NCBI GenBank assembly: GCA_025055675.1
Contig: JANWWT010000006.1
Location: 174,730-238,729, forward strand
Length of the DNA stretch: 64,000 nucleotides
Direction of reading: 5' to 3'
From: Pseudanabaenaceae cyanobacterium SKYG29
GTDB taxonomy: Bacteria; Cyanobacteriota; Cyanobacteriia; Pseudanabaenales; Pseudanabaenaceae
Shown: positions 46,177 to 55,032 of the stretch, piece after piece
How the letters are laid out: each line of letters starts with the position of its first letter
How positions within the stretch are numbered: the stretch's first letter is position 1
The notes under the pieces: model-generated
What the model saw: only the letters and a program-made list of their open reading frames with translations
Database searches by the model: none
Told to the model about the DNA's origin: nothing
Program-made: the position numbers and the translations under genes

Positions 46177-46476
46177 ATGACAGTTACTAACAACATTGAC
46201 TTCAAAAACATCAACGTCAATCCCGAAGGCAAGGGTACGTTTGGGTTCACTAACTTGGCTGAAATTTGGAATGGCAGGATGGCTATGCTGGGTTTTGTAG
46301 CAGGGTTAGTGCAGGAGGTAGTTACTGGCAAGGGGATTCTTGCCCAAGTGGGCATTACCAACACAGCTGGGGGCTACCTTACGGCTCTGTTTTTAGCGGG
46401 GTTCACAGTGGCAGCGATCGTGGGCTACTATGCTGTCAACCTTTCTAGCCCTGGGGAATCATCCAGCAATCCCTAG
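46177..46476 (+). CDS. HLIP-related chlorophyll-binding protein with two helices
   Basis: A 99-residue thylakoid-type protein. After FGFTNLAEIWNGRMAMLG begins the chlorophyll-binding helix (ExxNGRxAM pattern). A second hydrophobic helix follows (about residues 68-88, TALFLAGFTVAAIVGYYAV), so it is longer than one-helix HLIPs such as that at 26.4 kb. A short tail rich in Ser and Pro ends it. The stop interlocks with the convergent gene in CTAG. Confidence 0.82.
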   Translation: MTVTNNIDFKNINVNPEGKGTFGFTNLAEIWNGRMAMLGFVAGLVQEVVTGKGILAQVGITNTAGGYLTALFLAGFTVAAIVGYYAVNLSSPGESSSNP

Positions 46477-46742
46477 AAGGGGGTCAACTGTTGTAACATT
46501 TTCCGCACTCTGAGCAACTGGACAAGGTGGCGGAGGCGGGGGGAAAGAGTTGCTTCCGCGTTAGACAATTCATCCCGTAGGGCTTCCTGGAGAAGGGCAT
46601 ACTCCCCTGCCGTCAGTTTCTGTCCATCCAGGGGTGAGCGAGCGTGGGTGTAAATTTCAGTGCGCAGGACTTCCTCTGGCGGTTCTCCCAGGGGCACACA
46701 GGTAGCAAGGAGGGCACTAAACACCCAGTCGATTGGGCACAT
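46473..46742 (-). CDS. Hypothetical protein, 89 residues
   Basis: Starts at the ATG at 46742, inside the last 26 nt of the upstream pentapeptide gene. The sequence opens CPIDWVFSALLATCVPLGEP, then is acidic and helical (GEYALLQEALRDELSNAEAT) and ends with a basic helix (LRHLVQLLRVRKMLQQL). No domain is recognised. Translational coupling with the pentapeptide membrane protein suggests a joint role. Confidence 0.55.
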   Translation of the reverse strand: MCPIDWVFSALLATCVPLGEPPEEVLRTEIYTHARSPLDGQKLTAGEYALLQEALRDELSNAEATLSPRLRHLVQLLRVRKMLQQLTPF

Positions 46743-47829
46743 CGCGGCAACCCCCCGGGATAGTTCTTCTAGTCTCACTCCCCCCCCAGGCACAGAGGTA
46801 CTTGCGGTTTTCTTCCGACAAGCCCACAACCCCTGTGAAATCTGCCCCCTCTACTACTGCACCTGTGTAAGCTCCTGTCTGGAAATTGGGGTTGAAGTTG
46901 CGGCTACGGGGAGACGCCTGGTCTAAGCAGCCATGGAAAAACTTGACGTTGCTCAAGTCAGCCCCCCGAAAACTGCAGCGAATGAGAATCGTACCTGTAA
47001 AGTCCGCCCCTGCTAGGTTGGTGAACTCCAGGTTAGCCTTAGCCATATTTGCGCCAGAGAACACCGATCGTCTTAAGTCGGTACCGCTTAGGTCCTGCCC
47101 TGCCAGCATATTCCCCAGGTTAATTACTCTAACCCCTTGTTCTAGGTCGACCACATAGCCCCCTGCCCCATCAAGGATTGGTCTGCCCAGCAAGCCGTCC
47201 CGTTTGAGGGGAGTCAACAAGTTGGCGCTGGAAAGGAAGCGGATCACCTTGGCTTTGCCGCCTGCGTCAATACTACCGAGGAGAGCAGCAGTGCGGGCTT
47301 CGGCAATCACCCGTTCTAGGGGCCAATCTTCCATCTGTCCTTCTTCGTCAATTACTAGGTCAGAAATACCCTGGAAGTAAGCATCGATCGTTTGTTGTTG
47401 CGTAATTGTATTCTGCTGGCTGGTGAGCTTTTCTGTGATTTCATTTTGTCGTCCTGCCACCCACACTGCCAAGATGGCGATAATTACCTGACCCGCTGCC
47501 CCGATCGCCCCCGGTACGCCCTGTTCCCAGTTGAGACTGCCCACCCACTCCCAGAATTTGTTGTCCAGTTTGGTGTAACTGCCTAGGAGAAAGAGTGTGA
47601 CAAAAGTAATAATGGAGGCAAGGGTAACGTCCCAGTGGATACCCAGGGGAGAAGTGATGTAAACCCGATAGAGGAAGGGGAGCAAAATAGGCGCACTCAG
47701 AACAGCTACCCCCAGTGTTCCCCCCATGATTAGAGATTCCTGCTGCAGATTAACGCCCACTGCTGTTACTGCCATTGCCAACAGGGCAAGCAATAAGCTG
47801 AGAGCTTTTAAGCGAATTACTGTGCGCAT
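46717..47829 (-). CDS. Membrane protein with C-terminal pentapeptide repeats
   Basis: A 370-residue protein. Three or four helices lie in the first 130 residues (ALSLLLALLAMAVTAVGVN, TLASIITFVTLFLLGSY, IGAAGQVIIAILAVWVAG), followed by a cytoplasmic linker and, from about 245, pentapeptide repeats (LSGTDLRRSVFSGANMAKAN). It ends KYLCAWGGSETRRTIPGGC, a Cys-containing close. The arrangement is common in cyanobacteria, but its job is unknown. The next gene overlaps its end by 26 nt. Confidence 0.75.
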   Translation of the reverse strand: MRTVIRLKALSLLLALLAMAVTAVGVNLQQESLIMGGTLGVAVLSAPILLPFLYRVYITSPLGIHWDVTLASIITFVTLFLLGSYTKLDNKFWEWVGSLNWEQGVPGAIGAAGQVIIAILAVWVAGRQNEITEKLTSQQNTITQQQTIDAYFQGISDLVIDEEGQMEDWPLERVIAEARTAALLGSIDAGGKAKVIRFLSSANLLTPLKRDGLLGRPILDGAGGYVVDLEQGVRVINLGNMLAGQDLSGTDLRRSVFSGANMAKANLEFTNLAGADFTGTILIRCSFRGADLSNVKFFHGCLDQASPRSRNFNPNFQTGAYTGAVVEGADFTGVVGLSEENRKYLCAWGGSETRRTIPGGCRDVPNRLGV

Positions 47830-48031
47830 TCCCTTGGGTCAATACCCTTTACACAAATAACTGTAACAGAATTGACACAGTCGGTTTCCTGAAATTGCCT
47901 CTCCCTGGCAAAAGGAGGTTTTTGCTTTTTGAGGTGGCGGTATCAATGCTGCACTGCCCCTAGTTTCGCGGTCATGATCGGAGACAATGCTGGTATTATG
48001 GGGGCAAATTTGGGCACAGAGGTAATTAGAG

Positions 48032-48640
48032 GTGCAACTGCCGGAGTTACCAGAAGCTAATCACCCCCTAGTCAAGCCCCTTCTGTTCAAGGGGGACTCA
48101 GAATTATTGTCCCTCTTTTTAAGATACCCCACCACAGGGCGCTATTTTACGGCGATTTTTTGTCGCTATGGGCAGGTTGTCTACACCCTCACTAGCCGCA
48201 CCACCCGATCGATGGTGCAAGGAGATTTTTTGTTTCTTAAGGTATGGGAGTATATTTTCAATGAACTGCGCCTGCTGGGGGAGCAATCTATTAATTTGCA
48301 GAGTTGGATAATTGATGCCACGGGTGTTGTGCTCAACCGCATAAAGGTGCCCCCCGTAGAAGAAATTAACTACTCTCTCAGTCATACACCCCCTGTGTTT
48401 TGGTGTTATTTAGACCAGGCGTTGCAACAATTACCAGGGGATTTGCGGTTAGTTTTGCTCCTCAGTGAAACGTTCAAGTGGACTTCTGTCCGCATTGCTG
48501 CCTATCTGCAAGCAGAAGGGGAAACGGTGACCCCCGAAGATGTCATGAACCTAGTTACAGAAGCCTATGCCCATGTGCTAGAAATCATACCAGAAGATAT
48601 TCAAGCCATTTACCTCACTTCCGATCGGATGGTTGCCTGA
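48032..48640 (+). CDS. Sigma-70-like protein, atypical
   Basis: A 202-residue cytoplasmic protein starting at a GTG with GAGG upstream. The region LFLRYPTTGRYFTAIFCRYG then QVVYTL resembles sigma region 2 of ECF factors (RYxxxVY), and YLDQALQQLPGDLRLVLLLS with RIAAYLQAEGETVTPEDVMN resembles region 4 (LPxxLRxVxxL and a helix-turn-helix). Both halves are diverged, so promoter recognition is uncertain. The stop TGA overlaps the next gene's ATG (ATGA), making a likely regulator/membrane-partner pair. I recall similar proteins annotated as sigma factors in other cyanobacteria. Confidence 0.6.
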   Translation: MQLPELPEANHPLVKPLLFKGDSELLSLFLRYPTTGRYFTAIFCRYGQVVYTLTSRTTRSMVQGDFLFLKVWEYIFNELRLLGEQSINLQSWIIDATGVVLNRIKVPPVEEINYSLSHTPPVFWCYLDQALQQLPGDLRLVLLLSETFKWTSVRIAAYLQAEGETVTPEDVMNLVTEAYAHVLEIIPEDIQAIYLTSDRMVA

Positions 48641-49404
48641 TGGATATTCCCCCTTTGTTAAAAACGGCGATTGCGGAATTGGATGTCAACCTAGAAGAGG
48701 AACTGAGCCGCTATCAGTACTGGCGCAAGCATGGCAAAGCACCTACGATCGTGTCTAAGTTTACCCAGCGAGCGAAACCCCGTCCTATCCCCCCTGAACC
48801 TGTTGTGCCACCACCGCCGCCAGCGGTCGACGAGCCAGAAGTAGCGGTTGCCCCAACTAACAACATTCCTTTTGCACCACCCCCTGCATCGCCCCCAGAA
48901 AAAGAGAATTGGCTAGATTTCCCCACTGTTTTTGCCGCCCTTGCCCTCATGGTTGTCCTTGGGACGGTGGGCTATATTCTAGCGGATATGTTCCAACTCG
49001 ATCGGGCTATTCCCAAACCAGACTCGCCCAAAGCTCAGACCCAGACCGAACCACAAAGCCAACCTGCACCCAAGCCTATTGCCGTCAGCCCTCCTAGTCC
49101 CGCTCCTCCTCCTGTTTCTGTGCGTCCGCCCTTGCCTGACCCCAGGATTGAAAATTTACCCCCTGTACAACCTGCCCCCCCTGCTGGTGAACCTAGTGTC
49201 CCAGAACAAAACCTGCCAGTTAAGTTATATCGGGTGGTGGTGGCGCGGGAATATATCGATCGGGTGCAAGCCCTTGAGCCTGGTGCCTTTATTCGTCCCG
49301 CCGATGGCAAGGTGCAGGTAGCTGCCCTAGAAAACAGAGCAGACGCGGAAAATCTGCTACGCAGGTTAGAGGAACAAAATATTCCTGCCCAAATTGAAGA
49401 ATAG
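48640..49404 (+). CDS. Single-pass membrane protein with proline-rich and SPOR-like C-terminal parts
   Basis: A 254-residue protein translated from an ATG that overlaps the upstream stop. Residues 1-40 form a soluble helix (LLKTAIAELDVNLEEELSRY), followed by a proline-rich spacer, one transmembrane helix (about 103-122, FAALALMVVLGTVGYILAD), a second Pro/Gln-rich spacer and a small C-terminal domain (VAREYIDRVQALEPGAFIRP ... AENLLRRLEEQNIPAQIEE) that looks SPOR-like. The topology, with a cytoplasmic N-terminus and outer sensor-like domain, resembles anti-sigma factors, though no ZAS or RsiW motif is visible. The role is inferred from context. Confidence 0.65.
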   Translation: MDIPPLLKTAIAELDVNLEEELSRYQYWRKHGKAPTIVSKFTQRAKPRPIPPEPVVPPPPPAVDEPEVAVAPTNNIPFAPPPASPPEKENWLDFPTVFAALALMVVLGTVGYILADMFQLDRAIPKPDSPKAQTQTEPQSQPAPKPIAVSPPSPAPPPVSVRPPLPDPRIENLPPVQPAPPAGEPSVPEQNLPVKLYRVVVAREYIDRVQALEPGAFIRPADGKVQVAALENRADAENLLRRLEEQNIPAQIEE

Positions 49405-49406
49405 GT

Positions 49407-49763
49407 ATGTCCTGGTGGTGGGAACAGATCATTAGCAGTATGGTGGGGGGAGCACTAGCCGCTTTCACTTGGCTGATGCTGGTCAGTTTGGGCAAGGAGA
49501 TAGCAGTCAAGGGCTGGGGTTGGGGTCTGGGTATAGGCATTGTCGGAGGCAGTAACGCCCTGCTGTGGCTATTTTTGGGTATTGTCCAACCAAATCTCTG
49601 GCTGTGGGTGCTCCTCTTTCTTCTACTCAATAGTATGGATGGTTACTGGTTGACCAATTTACCCCTAGTTACCATCCCCCCCCTCTGGGCAATTTACCTG
49701 CACCCCCTGGCTATTACCCTTATGCTGACGCTCCTGGGGGGAGCAACAGCGAAATTCACTTAA
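49407..49763 (+). CDS. Hypothetical membrane protein, four helices
   Basis: A 118-residue, strongly hydrophobic protein starting 2 nt after the previous gene. Helices are visible at MVGGALAAFTWLMLVSLG, WGLGIGIVGGSNALLWLFLG, LWLWVLLFLLLNS and LHPLAITLMLTLLGG. No family is recognised. Tight spacing with the two upstream genes suggests a three-gene unit with the sigma-like gene. Confidence 0.6.
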   Translation: MSWWWEQIISSMVGGALAAFTWLMLVSLGKEIAVKGWGWGLGIGIVGGSNALLWLFLGIVQPNLWLWVLLFLLLNSMDGYWLTNLPLVTIPPLWAIYLHPLAITLMLTLLGGATAKFT

Positions 49764-49812
49764 CCGATCGTTAATATTTTTGCTAGGCTGTCTAAAAGTT
49801 TGGATAACAGCA

Positions 49813-50976
49813 GTGGACATCGTAATTGGTAGGGGAAGATACGCACGCCGCGCCTACGGCATTGATGAAATTGCTCTCGTACCAGGTAATCGCACGATCG
49901 ACCCCCGTCTAGTCAACACTACTTGGGAGTTGGGGGGCATTTTGCGGGAAATTCCCATCATTGCTAGTGCCATGGACAGCGTGGTGGATGTCAATGTAGC
50001 AGTCAAGCTGACGGAATTAGGTGCCCTAGGCGTAATCAACCTTGATGGTTTGCAGACCCGCTATGCTGACCCCAACCCTATTTTGGACAAAGTGACCCAG
50101 GTCGGGAAAGAGGAATTTGTCCCCCTGATGCAGTCCCTTTACAGCGAACCAGTAAAACCAGAGTTAATCACAGAGCGTATCAAGGAGATCAAAGCCAAGG
50201 GGGGGATTGCCTGTGTCAGTACCGTACCTGCTAACGCCGCTAAATACGCTCCGATCGCCATAGAGGCTGGTTGTGACCTATTCTTTGTGCAATCGACCGT
50301 TGTTTCCACGAACCACCTGGTTCCTGCCCAGTCCCCTCTGCTCGACCTAGCCCGCTTCTGTGGGGAAATGCCCGTGCCTGTAATTTTGGGCAACTGTGTC
50401 ACCTATGAGGTCACATTAGAGTTAATGAAGGCAGGAGCAGCAGCGGTTTTAGTGGGGATTGGTCCAGGGGCAGCTTGTACCTCTAGGGGAGTATTGGGTG
50501 TAGGCGTACCCCAAGCTACAGCGATTGCTGATTGTGCGGCTGCCCGCAATGATTTCTACCGCGCTACAGGTAAATATGTCCCGATCGTTGCCGACGGCGG
50601 CTTGATTACAGGGGGAGACATTTGCAAAGCGATTGCCTGTGGGGCAGATGCCGTGATGATCGGTTCACCCTTGGCGCGGGCACAGGAAGCACCAGGCAGA
50701 GGATTCCACTGGGGCATGGCAACGCCTAGTCCCGTTTTACCCAGGGGCACCAGGATCAAAGTTGGCTGTACGGGCACGTTAGAGCAAATTCTCCGTGGTC
50801 CCGCTGTCCTCGATGATGGCACCCACAATCTCCTGGGAGCACTGCAAACCAGTATGGGTACCCTGGGAGCACAGACCATCAAAGAGATGCAGAATGTGGA
50901 AATTGTTATTGCCCCTTCCCTGCTGACGGAGGGTAAAGTCTATCAAAAAGCACAGCAGCTAGGCATGGGTAAGTAA
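49813..50976 (+). CDS. guaB3: GuaB3-family IMP dehydrogenase-related protein
   Basis: TIM-barrel protein of 387 residues from the GTG at 49813 (VDIVIGRGRYARRAYGIDEI); the frame is open back to 49780 but that part is not conserved. Family motifs are IASAMDSVVDVNVAVKL, GIGPGAACTSRGVLGVG (with the catalytic Cys loop) and VADGGLITGGDICKAIACGA. No CBS domains, as in GuaB3. Members work in guanine nucleotide synthesis or its control; cyanobacterial GuaB3 is reported as an IMPDH. Overlaps the convergent kinase gene by 18 nt. Confidence 0.92.
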   Translation: MDIVIGRGRYARRAYGIDEIALVPGNRTIDPRLVNTTWELGGILREIPIIASAMDSVVDVNVAVKLTELGALGVINLDGLQTRYADPNPILDKVTQVGKEEFVPLMQSLYSEPVKPELITERIKEIKAKGGIACVSTVPANAAKYAPIAIEAGCDLFFVQSTVVSTNHLVPAQSPLLDLARFCGEMPVPVILGNCVTYEVTLELMKAGAAAVLVGIGPGAACTSRGVLGVGVPQATAIADCAAARNDFYRATGKYVPIVADGGLITGGDICKAIACGADAVMIGSPLARAQEAPGRGFHWGMATPSPVLPRGTRIKVGCTGTLEQILRGPAVLDDGTHNLLGALQTSMGTLGAQTIKEMQNVEIVIAPSLLTEGKVYQKAQQLGMGK

Positions 50977-52395
50977 AGGCAGGAGGATCGTAAATTGCGA
51001 TCCTTTCCCCCGCTCACTTGTCACTGTGACATCACCCCCCAGAAGCTGGCAGTATTTCTTGGTGATCGCCAAACCCAAACCCGTCCCTTCATATTTGCGG
51101 CGGGTAGAGTCATCAATTTGGACAAAGGGTTGAAATAATTTACTCAAATTAGCTGGGTCAATACCAATCCCTGTGTCCACTACGCGGAAATAGATATAGT
51201 CGGCATCAGTCTCCACTACCAGCTTGACTGTACCTCTAGGAGTAAACTTATTAGCGTTGCTTAACAGATTGACTAAACACTGGCGCAATTTTGCTCGATC
51301 GGTCACAATCGTTTCTATTTCTGTTTTTATTTCCACAAAGAATTGGTTACCCGCTTGCAGGCACTGGGGTTGTATATTTTGGCTAATTTCTGCTATGAAC
51401 TGGCATAAATCAAAGGGGGCACTATCGATCGTGACATCTCCAGCTTCGAGGCGGCACATATCTAAAATATTGTTGACAATAGTGAGCAACCGTTTACCTG
51501 CCTGGCTAATTTTTTCTAGGTCTTGGCTCAACTCTAAATTGCCCGTTAGTTCTGCCTCCTCCTGCAAAATGTCGGCATAGTTGATGATGGCATTGAGGGG
51601 TGTACGGAGTTCATGACTCATGTTAGACATGAATGTATTTTTCGCTTGGTTTGCCTGCTCTGCTGCGATTTTGGCAGACTTTAATTCCATTTCTGTATGT
51701 TTTTTCGCTGTAATATCTTGACAAGCAATAAGAAAATTGTCCTGCTGATTTAGTTTGATCATCCGTAAAGAAACATTCAGCCAGAGACGTTTGCCATTAG
51801 TGCATTGGGCATAGAGTTCTTGATTTGCCACATAGCCTTGGGCTAAGCCAGTCATAATTAATTGCTTGGCACCAATTTCATCGTAGAACAGGGATAGTAA
51901 ATCTCTACCAATCAGTTGGGAAGCAGGCTCAGCTAAGATTTCCCCTAGGGCATGATTAGCATAGATAATATGCCGATCGTTACAGCGTACTAAAATAACA
52001 CCAATAGGTATGGCTTCTGCCAAAGTGCTAAATAGCTTTTGCTGTTCTGCCCTTGCATCCAGATTCTCTGTATAGAGAAGGTCGCTGATGATGTCACCAT
52101 GCTTGGTAGCACTTTCCAATAAATTTTCCAAGTCCTGCTTGTCTCTTTGTAAGACTTCCACTAGAGACCGCAACATGTATTCTGATTGCAAGAGAGCCAC
52201 TTCTTTTTGCTGGCGTAGTTCAATTTCCTGTTTTAATAACTTGGTCGTTTGTAGGAGTTCTGCTTCGATGCGATCGGAATGGTTAATCGTAATTTCCTGC
52301 AGTAATTCTAGGTCGCGTTTCTCACTTTCTAGGACTGATATGCGTTGCTGGAGCGCTAAAATCTGGCTAACCAACTTGGCTTTCTCTGTGTCCAT
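50959..52395 (-). CDS. PAS-domain sensor histidine kinase
   Basis: Soluble kinase of 478 residues. A long N-terminal coiled coil (1-110) leads to one PAS domain (about 120-235, LAEAIPIGVILVRCNDRHII ... FLIACQDIT). The HisKA box is FMSNMSHELRTPLNAI; the ATPase has N box NLLSNANKFTP, DTGIGIDP, and GTGLGLAITKK. All catalytic residues are present and no membrane segment is seen. No response regulator is adjacent, so it is an orphan kinase. Confidence 0.93.
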   Translation of the reverse strand: MDTEKAKLVSQILALQQRISVLESEKRDLELLQEITINHSDRIEAELLQTTKLLKQEIELRQQKEVALLQSEYMLRSLVEVLQRDKQDLENLLESATKHGDIISDLLYTENLDARAEQQKLFSTLAEAIPIGVILVRCNDRHIIYANHALGEILAEPASQLIGRDLLSLFYDEIGAKQLIMTGLAQGYVANQELYAQCTNGKRLWLNVSLRMIKLNQQDNFLIACQDITAKKHTEMELKSAKIAAEQANQAKNTFMSNMSHELRTPLNAIINYADILQEEAELTGNLELSQDLEKISQAGKRLLTIVNNILDMCRLEAGDVTIDSAPFDLCQFIAEISQNIQPQCLQAGNQFFVEIKTEIETIVTDRAKLRQCLVNLLSNANKFTPRGTVKLVVETDADYIYFRVVDTGIGIDPANLSKLFQPFVQIDDSTRRKYEGTGLGLAITKKYCQLLGGDVTVTSERGKGSQFTILLPLLTHA

Positions 52396-52436
52396 AGCTG
52401 TCGTTGCCCCCTCGCCTGCCTGATCATACAGTATTC

Positions 52437-53120
52437 TTACTCAGCTGCCAAGTAAACGATCGTAATTCCATCCCGCACAGGTAGTAAGACTTGGCATACC
52501 CGTCGATCTTGGGCAACTAATTGATTGAACTGGTGCACAGCTAAAGCGGTAGGATTTGGTTCAGGTTGCCACACTTCCCCATGAAATAAAGTGTTGTCAG
52601 CACAGAGAATACCACCCGGTCGGAGTAGATTATGGTCAAGAATTGTCTGGTAATAGTTGCAATAGTTGCGTTTATCGGCATCGAGAAATACTAGGTCAAA
52701 TTGTTGATTTTCTTGGATGAGGACTTGCAGTGTGTCAGCAATTAGACCGACCCGCAATTGAATTTTTTGCCCCCAGGGAACCCGATCGAAATTAGCTTGG
52801 GCTTGACCATCCCGATCGCAGGTAATTACCAGACCGTCAGGGGGCAAAACTTCTGCCATAGCGAGAGCTGAGTAACCAGTTAAAGTGCCTAATTCCAATA
52901 CCCGCCTCGCCCCCATAGTTCGGATCAAAATTTGCAGGAGTTGGGTAATTAACTGCCCTGATACCATGTTTCTAGGGGCTGTTTGTGCCTCGATTTCCTG
53001 ACGGTAAGTCGGTACAGGGGTAGTCATCTGGTGACAATAAGCTTGCCCCTTTTCGGCTTGACTAATTAAATCCTCCACCCTTGCGCCTGAGCGCAATTGA
53101 TCTAGATACCAGGGAAACAA
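52437..53120 (-). CDS. SAM-dependent O-methyltransferase
   Basis: Class I methyltransferase of 227 residues of the caffeoyl-CoA/catechol O-methyltransferase type. SAM motif is VLELGTLTGYSALAMAEVLP, followed by VITCDRD, FDLVFLDADKRNYCNYY (metal-binding Asp) and LLRPGGILCADNTLFHGEVW. Starts at a TTG directly after the stop of the TerB-like gene, with GAGG in front. The substrate is unknown. Confidence 0.88.
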   Translation of the reverse strand: MFPWYLDQLRSGARVEDLISQAEKGQAYCHQMTTPVPTYRQEIEAQTAPRNMVSGQLITQLLQILIRTMGARRVLELGTLTGYSALAMAEVLPPDGLVITCDRDGQAQANFDRVPWGQKIQLRVGLIADTLQVLIQENQQFDLVFLDADKRNYCNYYQTILDHNLLRPGGILCADNTLFHGEVWQPEPNPTALAVHQFNQLVAQDRRVCQVLLPVRDGITIVYLAAE

Positions 53121-53603
53121 TTACTGCCTCTGTAGATACTCTGCTACTGTTTTCGCCACGATTTCGGAAACTACTGTTCCTTCTTCCACCGCCTTGATTG
53201 CTTCTGCTTCTAATTTCTCCACAGTGTCAGCGGGCAAATTCAATAACTTTAGCAACTTTTGATAGGCAGCGGCTTCTTCCATATTGATACGGGGTTCATC
53301 GGGGGTGCGGCGGCTGCAGTAAATCACTTCATAGCCCAATTTGAGCACTAATTCCCGATCGGTTTGGGTCTCTAGTTTGGGAATTGACTCTTCCAGGGGA
53401 ATGCGTTGTTGAATGTAATCTTGGAGTTCTCCCACCAGTTGTTCTCGATGGGCAGGGGTAACGGCAAACAATTCACTTAGTTTTTCCAAGAGGAGAGTCA
53501 ACTCCTGGGGTTCTAACTGTCCGTCCGCCCATGCCATAGAAGCCACAACGCGCAGTAAATTCATTTGGCGGGGTGTAATCGAGGGGGGAGGTACCGATGT
53601 CAT
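53121..53603 (-). CDS. TerB-like protein
   Basis: Helical cytoplasmic protein of 160 residues. MNLLRVVASMAWADGQLEPQ and ELTLLLEKLSELF match the TerB fold, in which the Asp of ADG binds metal. The second half (DRELVLKLGYEVIYCSRRTP ... RINMEEAAAYQKLLKLLNLP) carries the paired motif. TerB-like proteins are widespread and not restricted to tellurite resistance. The O-methyltransferase gene follows without a gap. Confidence 0.82.
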   Translation of the reverse strand: MTSVPPPSITPRQMNLLRVVASMAWADGQLEPQELTLLLEKLSELFAVTPAHREQLVGELQDYIQQRIPLEESIPKLETQTDRELVLKLGYEVIYCSRRTPDEPRINMEEAAAYQKLLKLLNLPADTVEKLEAEAIKAVEEGTVVSEIVAKTVAEYLQRQ

Positions 53604-53670
53604 AACTTTTCACCAAAGCTATTGTTCATCATCAACAGAAATTGACCAGCCTGCCCAATTCTTAACAAAA

Positions 53671-54993
53671 TTACACAAGCAAGCTTTCCAGGTCTCCGAT
53701 CGTTTTCGGCAACTCCTGGGTCAGAACTTCGTAACCGTTGGGGGTGACTAACACATCATCTTCAATGCGGATGCCCTTGACATCCCTAAATTCTGCCAGA
53801 CGCTCCCAATTGATGAAGGGGTGATAGAGGGGGTCTTGTAGAATGTGGGGTACCTGGTAGAAACCAGGCTCGATCGTGACTACCATACCTGCTTGCAGGG
53901 GGCGATGGAGGCGTAAATATTTCCAGCCAGGCGCAGTACTTCTCTCTCTACCTGGAGCGTAACCTGCTATATCCCCTAGGTCTTCCATGTCATGCACATC
54001 TAAACCCAGTAAATGTCCTACCCCGTGGGGGAAGAAAGCGCTATGGATGTGTTTGGCTACCAACTCTGAAGGTTTGCCCCGCAGAATACCTAATTCCACC
54101 AGACCTTCGGTGAGAACAAGGCAAGCAGTGAGATGGACATCCTGATACTCCACTCCTGGGCGAACCATAGCTATGGCAGCAAGCTGGGCTTGGAGGACAA
54201 TTTCGTAGATAGCTTTCTGGGTGGGAGAAAATTTGCCGCTCACGGGGTAAGTACGGGTGACATCGGTAGCCCAACCCCTAGGCACTTCCGCTCCTACATC
54301 CACCAACAGGAGGTCACCAGACTGCAGGGGGTGAGTATAGGTTTCACTGTGCAGGACTTGCCCCTGGGTAGTGACAATGCTGTTGTAGGCAGGGCTGCAA
54401 TTGTGGGCGATGATTACCCCTTCTATCGCGCCTCTGACTTGGGCACAGGTCTGACTGCGGGGAGTAGCGTCCATGCCTGCTAGGTGAGCAGCGATCGTTA
54501 CCTGAGCCGATCGGCGTATTTCCTGCAATGCTATTTCATCCTGGGTCAACCGGCAAGCCACAATCGCCAGAGCTAGCCTGGAGTCAAGCTGGGGTGGAGT
54601 ACCAAGAATCTCCCTTTGTTCCGCTAAGACAGAGAGGACAGGTACAGTGACACTGTGGGCATACTCGGACAGCTTGGCTTTGGGGTAATAGGCATCAGCA
54701 CCTATCTGGGCAGCCAGTTCTTCTCCTTTGGGGGTATCGCCGTGCCAGAGGGCATAGCTGGGGGGAGGTTCATCCCAAAACAGGGTGGTGCGACCAGGCT
54801 CCAGGGCAAGGACAGCGTTTTCTAAATTTAGACCAGCAAAATACAGGAAATGACTACTGGCACGAAAGGGATAGGTATTAGCGGGAAAGTTACGGGGTTG
54901 GCGGACACCTGACCACAGTAGTACAGGGCTATCTCCCACCAGTTCCACTAGCTTACGCCTTCTCTCCCCCAAAACAGCCATCATTGCCTTCAT
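53671..54993 (-). CDS. pepP: Xaa-Pro aminopeptidase (aminopeptidase P family)
   Basis: M24 metallopeptidase of 440 residues. The N-terminal creatinase-like domain is followed by the pita-bread fold with metal ligands in LLLVDVGAEV, TDVTRTYPV, HGVGHLLGLDVHDMED, VVTIEPGFY and RIEDDVLVT. Complete, with the five ligands in place. It is divergent from mrp with only 39 nt between the starts. Confidence 0.93.
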   Translation of the reverse strand: MKAMMAVLGERRRKLVELVGDSPVLLWSGVRQPRNFPANTYPFRASSHFLYFAGLNLENAVLALEPGRTTLFWDEPPPSYALWHGDTPKGEELAAQIGADAYYPKAKLSEYAHSVTVPVLSVLAEQREILGTPPQLDSRLALAIVACRLTQDEIALQEIRRSAQVTIAAHLAGMDATPRSQTCAQVRGAIEGVIIAHNCSPAYNSIVTTQGQVLHSETYTHPLQSGDLLLVDVGAEVPRGWATDVTRTYPVSGKFSPTQKAIYEIVLQAQLAAIAMVRPGVEYQDVHLTACLVLTEGLVELGILRGKPSELVAKHIHSAFFPHGVGHLLGLDVHDMEDLGDIAGYAPGRERSTAPGWKYLRLHRPLQAGMVVTIEPGFYQVPHILQDPLYHPFINWERLAEFRDVKGIRIEDDVLVTPNGYEVLTQELPKTIGDLESLLV

Positions 54994-55032
54994 CCCCGCT
55001 AAATTAGGAGTAGATGTCTATAGGTACAAATA

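Noticed and set aside
46743..46829. Longer start for the 89-residue hypothetical protein.
   Set aside because: The extra part is deep within the pentapeptide gene and has no protein-like pattern; the ATG at 46742 is sufficient.
51000..52000. Histidine kinase as part of a two-component operon.
   Set aside because: No response regulator gene lies within several kilobases on either side.
53115..53125. A split gene at the TerB/O-methyltransferase border, since both are in the same frame.
   Set aside because: Both proteins are complete families with natural ends, and the TTG has a GAGG in front; unlike the FecR case nothing suggests a mutation.
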